A stretch of DNA of 23,672 nucleotides from CAZUHN01 sp964620535 (lineage in GTDB: Bacteria; UBA8248): the NCBI GenBank assembly GCA_964620535.1, contig CAZUHN010000184.1:1-23672 (forward strand). Direction: 5' to 3'. A program made the position numbers and the translations under genes. Shown in pieces: positions 15,092 through 23,672 of the stretch. The notes under the pieces were generated by a model that saw nothing but the letters and a program-made list of their open reading frames with translations, searched no databases and was not told where the DNA came from. Positions within the stretch are counted from its first letter, which is position 1; every line of letters starts with the position of its first letter.

Positions 15092-17620
15092 ATGGGAAAA
15101 AAGACATCGGCTAATAAAACGGCGAAACGGCCCCCTGTCCGCTCTCCTAAAAAAGAATCGGCATCAGAGGGAAATCCCAAAAAGCTTCTCATCGTTGAAT
15201 CGCCAGCCAAAGTAAAGACCATCCAAAAGTTCCTCGGTGGAGAATTTGCCATCATGGCCTCTAAGGGGCACGTGCGCGATCTGAAAAAAACCGGGGAACG
15301 CAAGATGGGGATCGATGTCCAAAACCATTTCCAAGCCGACTATGGCGAGATCCTGTCGAAGAAAAAAACCATCGAAGCCCTTCGCCGGGCGGCATGCTCG
15401 GCCAAAGAGATATATCTCGCCCCGGATCCCGACCGAGAAGGAGAGGCTATCGCTTGGCATATCGCAGAGATCTTCCGGGATATCGGAAAGGAGAACGACA
15501 TCTACCGGGTCGCCTTTAACGAAATCACCCGCCGCGCGGTCACGGAAGCACTTAGCCAACCCGGCCGGATCGACCAGAATAAGGTCGATGCCCAAGAAAC
15601 CCGCCGAAAGCTCGACCGCATCGTGGGTTTCAAACTTTCCGGGGAAATTTTATGGAACAAAGTCGCCTTCGGTCTGAGCGCCGGACGGGTACAATCTGTC
15701 GCCCTTTGCCTTATCAGCGCGTGCGAGGAGGAAATTGAGGCGTTTCTGCCCCGAGAATACTGGACCATCGATGCATCCCTCCAAAAGCCGGGAGACGGCC
15801 TCCCCTTTGGGGCCAGACTCTTCCGAATCGATGGAAAAGAGGCTGATATTCCGGATGAAGGGATGGCGCGCACACTCGCAGAGGAGATCGAGAAAGCACC
15901 GCATCGAGTGGCAAAGGTGGTACGGCGTGAGCGCCGCCGCCGTCCGCCCAGTCCTTTCATTACGAGCACCCTCCAGCAGGAAAGCTCGACCAAGCTTCGT
16001 TACGGCGCTAAAAAAACGATGCGCATCGCACAAACCCTCTATGAAGGTGTCAATCTTGGGTCTGCACTGGGCACCGTTGCCCTGATCACCTACATGCGCA
16101 CCGATTCAGTCCGTCTCGCTCCCGAGGCGATCGCCGCGGCCCGGGTATATATCGACAACCATTTCGGGAAAGAAGTTCTGCCGGAAAAACCACCTGTATA
16201 CAAAGGCGGTGCCATGGCCCAGGACGCCCATGAGGCCATTCGCCCGATTGACCCCGCGCTTTCGCCCGACCGGCTGAAGGCGCACCTCAAGCCCGATCAA
16301 CTCGCCCTCTACACCCTTGTTTGGCGCCGTTTCCTTGCCAGCCAGATGAAGCCTGCCGTGTACGACCAAACAAGCGTTGACATCGATGCAAGCAAGCGAT
16401 TACTGCTGCGGGCGAGCGGATCGGTTCTCAAATTCGAGGGTTTCCTCAAGGCGTACCAGGAAAGCGGGAAAGAAAATACCACGGAAAGAGAAGGAAACGG
16501 AGAAAAACTGGCCGGCCGAGGAAAAAGCCAAATCCTCCCGCCTCTCTCGGAGGGGGATGCCCTCTCGCTGTTGGCATCAGAAAAGGTGCCGAGCGGCGTT
16601 CTGACAGAGCAGCATTTCACCCAACCGCCTCCGCGTTATACCGAGGCATCCCTCGTAAAAAAGCTAGAAGAGGACGGGGTGGGGCGGCCCAGCACCTACG
16701 CCACAATTCTCGACACACTGGAAAAACGCAAGTACGTTACGGTTGACAGGAAAAAGCGCCAGTTTGTCCCCACTCCGTTGGGCCGTGAAGTGAACAAACT
16801 TCTCATTCGCGGTTTCCCGGACGAAATCGACGTCAAATTCACAGCCAAATTAGAGAAGTCCCTGGATGACATCGAAGGGGGAAAAACTCCTTGGCTTCCC
16901 GTTTTGAGCGATTTTTTCGGCCAGTTCGACCGAAAAGTACAAAAGGCAAAAAAAACGCTTCCCAGTCTCAAAACAACGACCGAGCCGGTCGGGCGAGATT
17001 GCTCGGAGTGCGGCAGCCCGCTCGTAAAGAAATTCAGTAGAAACGGTTGGTTTATTTCCTGCTCAACCTATCCCAAATGCCATTACTCAGAGAATATCTC
17101 CGATAACAGCGAGGACGGGGAGTTGGACGAGAATTTGAACGATATTGAGGAAAAGGCTCCCCCGTGTGAAGTATGCGGCGCTCCCATGCGCGCCAAAAAC
17201 GGCCCCTTCGGAATTTATCTCGCTTGCTCCGAATCACCCAAGGAGCACAAAACGCGCAAAGTCTCCCCTGACGGATCTGGCGCTCCGCCGCCTCCGCCGA
17301 CCGGAATCGCATGCGCAAGAAAGAACTGCGACGGGGAACTTGTGCGGCGGCGTTCGCGACGGACGGGAAAGCCCTTTTACGGTTGCAATCGCTTTCCAAA
17401 GTGCAATTATGTCGTTTGGGGACCGCCGACGGACAAGGCATGCCCCGCCTGCGGGCATCCTCATTTGGTTCTCAAGGCGACAAAAAAGAGTGGAAAGCAA
17501 ATCGTATGCCCCTTGAAAGAGTGTGGGCATACCGAGGACGCCTCTACAGAGATTATCGCCTCCCTGGGAGAGATGGCGCTCACAGATCCCTCCCCTGCAG
17601 CCACATCGGAAAATTCATGA
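15092..17620 (+). CDS. topA: DNA topoisomerase I (type IA)
   Basis: The product is 842 residues. After a basic N-terminal tail of about 30 residues comes the TOPRIM domain (LLIVESPAKVKTIQKFLG; metal-binding D112-P-D114 in DPDREGEAIAWH). The core follows, with catalytic Y334 in ITYMRTDSVRL. The C-terminal region has about four zinc-ribbon modules: CSECGSPL, CEVCGAPM, CARKNCDGEL and CPACGHPH. In the second, the usual fourth Cys is absent and the sequence reads CSESPKEHK. The enzyme relaxes negative supercoils in the cytoplasm. Its stop overlaps the trmFO start (ATGA). Residues about 455-480 form a charged insertion rich in E, K and G. Identification is secure. Confidence 0.97.
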   Translation: MGKKTSANKTAKRPPVRSPKKESASEGNPKKLLIVESPAKVKTIQKFLGGEFAIMASKGHVRDLKKTGERKMGIDVQNHFQADYGEILSKKKTIEALRRAACSAKEIYLAPDPDREGEAIAWHIAEIFRDIGKENDIYRVAFNEITRRAVTEALSQPGRIDQNKVDAQETRRKLDRIVGFKLSGEILWNKVAFGLSAGRVQSVALCLISACEEEIEAFLPREYWTIDASLQKPGDGLPFGARLFRIDGKEADIPDEGMARTLAEEIEKAPHRVAKVVRRERRRRPPSPFITSTLQQESSTKLRYGAKKTMRIAQTLYEGVNLGSALGTVALITYMRTDSVRLAPEAIAAARVYIDNHFGKEVLPEKPPVYKGGAMAQDAHEAIRPIDPALSPDRLKAHLKPDQLALYTLVWRRFLASQMKPAVYDQTSVDIDASKRLLLRASGSVLKFEGFLKAYQESGKENTTEREGNGEKLAGRGKSQILPPLSEGDALSLLASEKVPSGVLTEQHFTQPPPRYTEASLVKKLEEDGVGRPSTYATILDTLEKRKYVTVDRKKRQFVPTPLGREVNKLLIRGFPDEIDVKFTAKLEKSLDDIEGGKTPWLPVLSDFFGQFDRKVQKAKKTLPSLKTTTEPVGRDCSECGSPLVKKFSRNGWFISCSTYPKCHYSENISDNSEDGELDENLNDIEEKAPPCEVCGAPMRAKNGPFGIYLACSESPKEHKTRKVSPDGSGAPPPPPTGIACARKNCDGELVRRRSRRTGKPFYGCNRFPKCNYVVWGPPTDKACPACGHPHLVLKATKKSGKQIVCPLKECGHTEDASTEIIASLGEMALTDPSPAATSENS

Positions 17621-18951
17621 GCGGAAGATTATATATTATCGGAGGCGGCCTCGCGGGAAGTGAAGCCGCATGGCAGGCGGCCCGGCGGGGCGTCAACGTC
17701 GATCTTTACGAGATGCGGCCCCAAACCCCCACCCCCGCCCATCAGACGGGGCTCCTGGCCGAATTGGTTTGCTCCAATTCCTTGCGCTCAAATTCCCTTG
17801 AAAACGCCTCGGGCCTCTTGAAAGATGAAATGCGATCTATGAGCTCCCTCATCCTCCGCTGCGCTGACGAGGCGCAGGTACCCGCCGGGATTGCCCTCGC
17901 GGTGGACCGAAAAATTTTTAGCGAGGCCGTTACCGATGCCATAGAAGGCGAACCAAACATTCGCCTGCGCCGGGAGGAATACACCTCCATAGACGAGGAC
18001 GTTCCCACCGTCATCGCTACCGGACCACTGACAAGCCCGACCCTCGCGGCTGAGGTGGCTCGCTTCACGAAAGGGAAATACCTCTATTTCTATGACGCCA
18101 TTTCCCCCATCGTGTACGCCGACAGCATTGATATGAACGAAGCCTTCCTCGCCTCCCGGTACGGAAAATCCTTCGATGGAGAGAAAGAGGGCGACTATAT
18201 CAACATCGGTCTCTCCCAGGAAAAATATGAAGAGTTCCAGCAACTCCTCCTCGATGGGGGAAAAATCCCTCTTCGAGAGTTCGAAAAGGCCATTTATTTT
18301 GAGGGATGCCTGCCCATCGAGGAACTGGCAAGACGAGGCAAGGAAACACTTGCCCACGGCCCGATGAAACCCGTAGGAATCGCCCACCCGGTAACGGGGG
18401 AGACCTACCACGCAGTGGTTCAGCTTCGGCGTGAGGACCTCACGGGGGAATTTTATTCCATAGTGGGCTTCCAGACCCGGCTTCGCTACCCCGAACAAAA
18501 GCGTATATTCCAATCTCTTCCGGGCATGTCCGGGGTCCGCTTCCTGCGCTACGGGAGCCTGCACCGAAACACTTACCTCAACGCCCCTCGCCTTCTCCGC
18601 GACACGCTTCAGCTACAACGCTATCCCAACCTCTTCGTCGCGGGCCAACTCACCGGTGTCGAAGGGTACCTGGAGTCAGCCGCCATGGGCCTGCTCGCAG
18701 GAGTTTATGCCACCGCCTTCATTCGTAATGAGTCAATATGTGCGCCTCCCCTCACCACGGCCCTGGGTTCCCTGACCCATTACATCTGCCAGACCAGTCA
18801 CAAAAACTTCCAACCGATGAACATCAACTTCGGACTGTTTCCGCCTTTGCAAACACGCGCGCGCCGGAAGGAACGCAACAAACTCATCGTGCAGCGCGCC
18901 TTGAAAGATCTGAAGCCATGGCGCGACGACAAAACATTCCAGAAAATCTAA
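17617..18951 (+). CDS. trmFO: TrmFO, methylenetetrahydrofolate-tRNA-(uracil-54-C5)-methyltransferase (FAD)
   Basis: The 444-residue product starts with the FAD-binding GGGLAGSEAAW motif and continues with LYEMRPQTPTPAHQT and ELVCSNSLRSNSLENASG. C52 and C231 (FEGCLPIEELARRG) correspond to the two functionally important cysteines known in the Bacillus enzyme. HPVTGETYHAVVQLRRED and AGQLTGVEGYLESAAMGLLAG are also family hallmarks. It makes m5U54 in the T-loop of tRNA using folate as carbon donor, replacing the SAM-dependent TrmA. The frame is open upstream inside topA, but the ATG at 17617 gives the normal N terminus and overlaps the topA stop. Its 3' end overlaps xerC by 34 nt. Confidence 0.97.
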   Translation: MSGRLYIIGGGLAGSEAAWQAARRGVNVDLYEMRPQTPTPAHQTGLLAELVCSNSLRSNSLENASGLLKDEMRSMSSLILRCADEAQVPAGIALAVDRKIFSEAVTDAIEGEPNIRLRREEYTSIDEDVPTVIATGPLTSPTLAAEVARFTKGKYLYFYDAISPIVYADSIDMNEAFLASRYGKSFDGEKEGDYINIGLSQEKYEEFQQLLLDGGKIPLREFEKAIYFEGCLPIEELARRGKETLAHGPMKPVGIAHPVTGETYHAVVQLRREDLTGEFYSIVGFQTRLRYPEQKRIFQSLPGMSGVRFLRYGSLHRNTYLNAPRLLRDTLQLQRYPNLFVAGQLTGVEGYLESAAMGLLAGVYATAFIRNESICAPPLTTALGSLTHYICQTSHKNFQPMNINFGLFPPLQTRARRKERNKLIVQRALKDLKPWRDDKTFQKI

Positions 18952-19913
18952 GCAGGGCCCGATCCCTTTTTGAAAATCATCTTCGGGTGGAACGGGGCGC
19001 CTCCGACCACACGCTCCGCGCCTATGCATCGGACCTTGCCGACTTCGACGCTTTCCTCACGGATTGGGTCGGATTGTCGGTCCCGCCGGAAAGAGTGGAC
19101 CCCATTTCCATCCGAGCTTACTTGGCCCACCTCCACGGCCGGGGGGTGGCCGCCGCCACGGTCAACCGGCATCTTTCGAGCCTCCGGAGCCTATTCCGTT
19201 TTCTCCGGCGGGAAGGGTGGAGTGTGGGGGATCCCGCCGGGGAGATCCCTCCGCCCAAGGCCAGCCGCACCCTTCCCTCCTTTCTCCCAGTTGACGACGC
19301 CGCGCGGCTGATGGAACTGCCGGATACATCCAATGCCGACGGCGCCCGGGACAAAGCGATACTCGAGATACTCTACGGGTCGGGCCTTCGGGTAAGTGAG
19401 CTTTGCGGGCTAAACGACGAAGACATTGACCTCAAGGAGCGCCTCCTTCAGGTTCGCGGAAAAGGGAAAAAGGAGCGCATCGTCCCCATGACGCACGAGA
19501 CGGCCCAGGCCATAGGAGTGTACCGGACTCTCCGGCCGCCGCTTCCCGAAAAAACTCCCAGGTGGAAGGAAACTTCCCCCCTCTTTCGCAATTCCCGGGG
19601 GCGCCGCCTCACCCCCGCCCGGGTGCGGGTTGCCCTGAAGGGCTACGAGCGAAAGGGTGCTTTCGGGTATCATTTCACGCCGCACGCACTTCGCCATAGC
19701 GCGGCGACGCACCTTCTCGAGGGGGGCGCGGATCTTCGCTCGATCCAGGAGCTATTAGGACACGCGAGCCTTTCCACCACGCAACGTTATACCCAGGTGG
19801 ATTTTGCGCACCTACAAGCCACCTACGACGATGCACACCCGAGGGCGCGGACCGGCGGCAACAGCACCGGCGCCCAAGGCGAAACGAAGAAACAGTGCAC
19901 AACAAAAAAGTAA
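18918..19913 (+). CDS. xerC: Tyrosine site-specific recombinase XerC
   Basis: The 331-residue product has the core-binding SAM-like domain (residues about 10-100) and the tyrosine recombinase catalytic domain. All catalytic residues are in place: R158 (GSGLRVSEL), K182 (GKGKKER), H256 and R259 (HALRH), H282 (LLGHASL) and the nucleophile Y291 (TQRYTQV). XerC acts with XerD at dif to resolve chromosome dimers. Its place between trmFO and hslV marks it as the housekeeping XerC, not a phage or integron integrase. The ATG at 18918 gives a normal XerC N terminus and overlaps trmFO by 34 nt. A polar C-terminal tail of about 25 residues after the catalytic domain is longer than usual. Confidence 0.95.
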   Translation: MARRQNIPENLSRARSLFENHLRVERGASDHTLRAYASDLADFDAFLTDWVGLSVPPERVDPISIRAYLAHLHGRGVAAATVNRHLSSLRSLFRFLRREGWSVGDPAGEIPPPKASRTLPSFLPVDDAARLMELPDTSNADGARDKAILEILYGSGLRVSELCGLNDEDIDLKERLLQVRGKGKKERIVPMTHETAQAIGVYRTLRPPLPEKTPRWKETSPLFRNSRGRRLTPARVRVALKGYERKGAFGYHFTPHALRHSAATHLLEGGADLRSIQELLGHASLSTTQRYTQVDFAHLQATYDDAHPRARTGGNSTGAQGETKKQCTTKK

Positions 19914-19923
19914 AGGACTCCAG

Positions 19924-20468
19924 ATGACCCATCCGCGAGAACACATCCGCTCCACCACCATCCTTTCTGTGCGTCACAAGGATCAAATCGCCCTCGGCGG
20001 TGACGGCCAAGTGACAATTGGCCAGACCGCCGTCAAGCACACTGCGGCGAAGATTCGCCGATTGGGCGAGGGGGAGGTGCTGGCCGGATTCGCGGGATCC
20101 GCCTCCGACGCCATTGCCCTCTTTGAGCGATTCGAGATCAAGCTCGAACAATACCGCGGCAATTTGGCGAGGGCCGCCGTTGAAATGGGAAAGGACTGGC
20201 GCACCGATCGCGTCCTGCGGCGGCTCGAAGCCCTGCTCATCGTGAGCAACAATGAAAAGAGCCTTCTTCTCTCAGGGACAGGCGAGATCATCGAGCCGGA
20301 CGACGGAGTTATCGGAATTGGAAGCGGCGGAGCGTACGCCATGGCGGCCGCCCGCGGCATCCTCGGACTTACTCCCGACCTCTCTGTCGAGGAAATCGTG
20401 CGCCGTTCTCTGATCATTGCGGCCGACATCTGCGTCTACACCAATCATCAAATCACCGTGGAAACCTT

Positions 20469-20472
<4 letters not shown>
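19924..20472 (+). CDS. hslV: HslV, ATP-dependent protease peptidase subunit
   Basis: The 182-residue product matches HslV: TTILSVRHKDQIALGGDGQVTIG, GEVLAGFAGSASDAIALFERFE and GIGSGGAYAMAAARGI are family hallmarks of this beta-type proteasome-like peptidase. The catalytic Thr is expected to be T11 of STTILSV, so ten residues (MTHPREHIRS) must be removed. Most HslV proteins need only Met removal, though short propeptides exist. AAAGGA six nt before the ATG at 19924 supports this start, and no start codon sits at the TTI itself. It forms double hexamers with HslU in the cytoplasm. It follows xerC by 10 nt and overlaps hslU (ATGA). Confidence 0.95.
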
Positions 20473-21830
<1,358 letters not shown>

Positions 21831-21840
21831 CGAACAGGAT

Positions 21841-21864
21841 GGGGCGGGAGCCACGCCCCTTTTT
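21841..21864 (+). terminator. Rho-independent terminator after hslU
   Basis: A GGGGCG stem pairs perfectly with CGCCCC across a 7-nt loop and is followed at once by five T residues. It begins 10 nt after the hslU stop, so it likely ends the smg-topA-trmFO-xerC-hslVU transcript. Confidence 0.8.
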
Positions 21865-21895
21865 CACATTTTCGGATCGCGATTTATAGGTTTTT

Positions 21896-21913
21896 CGGGG
21901 CGAAAGCGCCCCG
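21896..21913 (+). repeat. Second GC hairpin with the same stem as the hslU terminator
   Basis: CGGGGCG pairs perfectly with CGCCCCG around an AAAG loop. The core stem GGGGCG/CGCCCC is identical to that of the terminator about 50 nt upstream. A T-run precedes it instead of following, so it is not itself a plus-strand terminator. The rest of the 309-nt gap (21831-22139) holds the argB promoter and leader and nothing else I can identify. Confidence 0.5.
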
Positions 21914-22034
21914 CCGGCTTGGCGAAAATATACGGCCATTCTTGCAGGGACCTCCGAATTTTCCCCGCAGCGACACCATGAAACGACGGAGATTGGGCCG
22001 AATGCCCATTCCCGGCTTCTTCCCGGCGCTCCCC

Positions 22035-22063
22035 TTGGCCCGCGTTTTTCTCCGTTGTATATT
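22035..22063 (+). promoter_or_regulatory. Sigma70-type promoter for argB-argD
   Basis: TTGGCC and TATATT are separated by exactly 17 nt, matching the consensus at 4 of 6 and 5 of 6 positions. Transcription would start near 22070 and give a leader of about 70 nt before the argB ATG. It follows the terminator of the preceding operon, which fits an independent arginine operon. Confidence 0.55.
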
Positions 22064-22139
22064 CCCCCTTTCCACACCCCGTGGAATTGCGTCTGCAGTG
22101 GCGCATTCGCCGGCAACAGGTGGGATAGGAGTTCGCCAA

Positions 22140-23015
22140 ATGGATCCCCGAGAGAGAGCCTCGACCCTTGTTGAAGCCCTTCCCTATATTCAGCGATTCG
22201 TCGGGAAAACCATTGTGGTCAAGTACGGCGGCGCCGCACAGCTGGAAAAAGACCTTCACGCCCCCTTTGCCCAGGATATCGTCACCATGAAGTTCGTGGG
22301 GATCAACGTAGTAGTCGTCCACGGCGGGGGACCTCAGATTGGTGAAACCCTCGAGAAAATCGGGAAAACGAGCCAGTTCATTGAAGGTCTGCGCGTCACC
22401 GACGAGGAAACCGTCGGGGTGGTGGAGATGGTTCTCGCCGGGTCAACGAACAAGGGGATTGTGCGCCTCATCAACCGGCACGGGGGAATGGCTGTGGGAC
22501 TCTCCGGCTCCGACGCCGGCCTCACCCGGGCGCGCAAGCACATGGTCAGCCGCCAAAATGAGGAAGGCGGGGAAGAGAAAGTCGACATCGGCCAGGTGGG
22601 CGATGTGGCCGAAGTGAATCCGGCCATCATTCATCACCTGACAAAAGGGGGCTTTATTCCCGTCATCGCTCCTCTCGGCGTCGGAAAAGACGGAACAGTC
22701 TACAACATCAACGCGGACTCCACCGCCGGTGCTATCGCAGGGGCCCTACAAGCGGAAAAATTCATCCTCCTGACCGATGTGCCCGGGGTCCTCGATGCGA
22801 AAGGAAACCTCATCAGCACCGTGCAGCGAGATGAGGTCAGGACGCTCAAGAACGAAAAGGTTGTCAAGGGGGGGATGATCCCCAAGGTGGACGCTTGCCT
22901 GCAGGCACTCTCATCGGGCGTCCGAAAGGCGCATATTATTGACGGCAGAGTTCCGCACGCTGTTCTTTTGGAGGTGTTCACCGACGAAGGGGTAGGCACC
23001 CAATTCATTGCATGA
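22140..23015 (+). CDS. argB: Acetylglutamate kinase
   Basis: The 291-residue product shows the amino acid kinase fold motifs VVKYGGAAQ (phosphate-binding Lys and Gly), VVHGGGPQIGE, GLSGSDAGL, NINADSTAGAIAGAL and VVKGGMIPKVDACLQAL. It phosphorylates N-acetylglutamate, the second step of arginine synthesis, in the cytoplasm. An N-terminal helix (ASTLVEALPYIQRF) before the kinase core is the mark of arginine-sensitive hexameric enzymes, so feedback inhibition by arginine is likely. The frame is open upstream to 21942, but AGGAG at 22127-22131 lies 8 nt before the ATG at 22140, which gives the family N terminus. The stop overlaps an alternative argD ATG. Confidence 0.96.
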   Translation: MDPRERASTLVEALPYIQRFVGKTIVVKYGGAAQLEKDLHAPFAQDIVTMKFVGINVVVVHGGGPQIGETLEKIGKTSQFIEGLRVTDEETVGVVEMVLAGSTNKGIVRLINRHGGMAVGLSGSDAGLTRARKHMVSRQNEEGGEEKVDIGQVGDVAEVNPAIIHHLTKGGFIPVIAPLGVGKDGTVYNINADSTAGAIAGALQAEKFILLTDVPGVLDAKGNLISTVQRDEVRTLKNEKVVKGGMIPKVDACLQALSSGVRKAHIIDGRVPHAVLLEVFTDEGVGTQFIA

Positions 23016-23035
23016 CCGAATCGGAGACGATCAAA

Positions 23036-23672
23036 ATGAAGAATCAGGAGCTCATCGCCCTTGCCGACCAGCACGTTGCGAAAACCTACGGCCGCTATCC
23101 GGTCGCACTCGTGCGCGGTGAGGGCTGCCGCGTCTGGGACGCCGACGGAAAGGAATATCTGGACTTCGTCTCCGGCCTTGCTGTATGCAATCTCGGACAC
23201 TGCCACCCGGCGGTTATCGCCGCGCTGCGAGAGCAGGCGGGAAAATTACTCCACGTCTCAAACCTTTACCACATTGAGCCGCAGATCGGACTTGCGAAAA
23301 GGCTGACGGAGAACTCTTTTGGCGACAAAACCTTCTTCTGCAACAGTGGGACCGAGGCGGTGGAGGCGGCCATCAAGCTGGCGCGAAAGTATTCCTACAA
23401 TAAATACGGCGAGGGGCGACATGAAATCCTCTCCTTCGACATGAGTTTCCACGGGCGGACGATGGCTTCCCTGGCAGCCACTGGCCAGGAAAAGTTTCAC
23501 AAGGGTTTCCAGCCTCTTCTGTCCGGCTTTCGATATCTTCCTTTCAACGACGCTGAAACGGTGGCAAACGCGGTAACGAAAAAGACCTGCGCCATCCTTA
23601 TCGAGCCCATCCAGGGCGAGGGAGGGGTACATGTCCCGGCGGAATGCTATCTGCAGGACCTCCGGAGGGTCT
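23036..23672 (+). CDS. argD: Acetylornithine aminotransferase, N-terminal part (cut by window end)
   Basis: The frame is open to the end of the window and gives about 212 residues. It matches class III PLP aminotransferases of the ArgD type: KTYGRYPVALVRGEGCRVWDADG, YLDFVSGLAVCNLGHCHPAV, the phosphate-binding NSGTEAVEAAIKLARKY, SFHGRTMASLAATGQ and EPIQGEGG. The PLP-binding lysine lies beyond the window. ArgD makes N-acetylornithine from the semialdehyde in arginine synthesis, fitting the adjacent argB. I favour ATG 23036, preceded by GGAG at 23022-23025; an in-frame ATG at 23012 overlaps the argB stop and would add eight residues. Confidence 0.93.
   Translation, partial: MKNQELIALADQHVAKTYGRYPVALVRGEGCRVWDADGKEYLDFVSGLAVCNLGHCHPAVIAALREQAGKLLHVSNLYHIEPQIGLAKRLTENSFGDKTFFCNSGTEAVEAAIKLARKYSYNKYGEGRHEILSFDMSFHGRTMASLAATGQEKFHKGFQPLLSGFRYLPFNDAETVANAVTKKTCAILIEPIQGEGGVHVPAECYLQDLRRV

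Noticed and set aside
17311..17616. Upstream extension of the trmFO frame inside topA
   Set aside because: It is an overlapping-frame reading of the TopA zinc ribbons; TrmFO begins at 17617.
18918..19913. Tyrosine recombinase as a sign of an integrated mobile element
   Set aside because: The position between trmFO and hslV, the tight overlaps and the absence of att-like repeats or phage genes mark it as housekeeping XerC.
21942..22139. In-frame 66-residue extension of argB
   Set aside because: It covers the argB promoter and leader, is not ArgB-like, and the ATG at 22140 has a good AGGAG site.

Overview
The window is a chromosomal housekeeping segment of a Gram-negative bacterium of roughly 57-58% GC (by eye). 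Every gene is on the + strand except one (ppiD-like). The gene orders mreBCD-mrdA-rodA, TIGR03960-type radical SAM followed by rng, and (dprA)-smg-topA-trmFO-xerC-hslV-hslU-argB-argD resemble those of Geobacter-like Deltaproteobacteria (Desulfobacterota) and neighbouring lineages such as Nitrospinota. A periplasmic PpiD-type foldase and a lipobox TPR protein support an outer-membrane-bearing cell. The exact phylum is inference.

Layout. (1) 1-500: the 3' end of thiD, overlapped by a small AbrB-domain protein. (2) 564-2459 (minus): a membrane-anchored PpiD-like parvulin foldase, transcribed divergently from (3) 2713-8219: the rod-shape operon mreB-mreC-mreD-mrdA(PBP2)-rodA, with tight or overlapping junctions. 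(4) 8391-12840: a 960-residue radical SAM/DUF2344 fusion protein overlapping rng (RNase G). (5) 12922-13782: a lipoprotein with coiled coil and TPRs, CpoB/YbgF-like, with its own candidate promoter. (6) 13783-13997: an intergenic leader holding two mutually exclusive hairpins. (7) 13998-14594: a decayed dprA that has lost most of its Rossmann core and carries frameshifts. (8) 14610-21830: smg(DUF494)-topA-trmFO-xerC-hslV-hslU, a run joined by overlaps or gaps of 16 nt or less, ending in a rho-independent terminator. (9) 22035-end: a good sigma70-type promoter, argB, and the 5' part of argD (arginine biosynthesis).

The cell-shape operon supplies the elongasome: MreB filaments, the MreC/MreD scaffold, the PBP2 transpeptidase and the RodA glycosyltransferase. 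The topA-hslU run joins DNA topology, tRNA m5U54 methylation, chromosome dimer resolution and the HslUV protease.

I found no mobile element, CRISPR array, tRNA, rRNA or defence island, and no convincing new multi-gene system. The observations most worth following are the dprA remnant, the switch-like hairpins upstream of it, the KTA (instead of KTG) motif in PBP2, the orphan AbrB protein, and the radical SAM/DUF2344-rng pair of unknown function.
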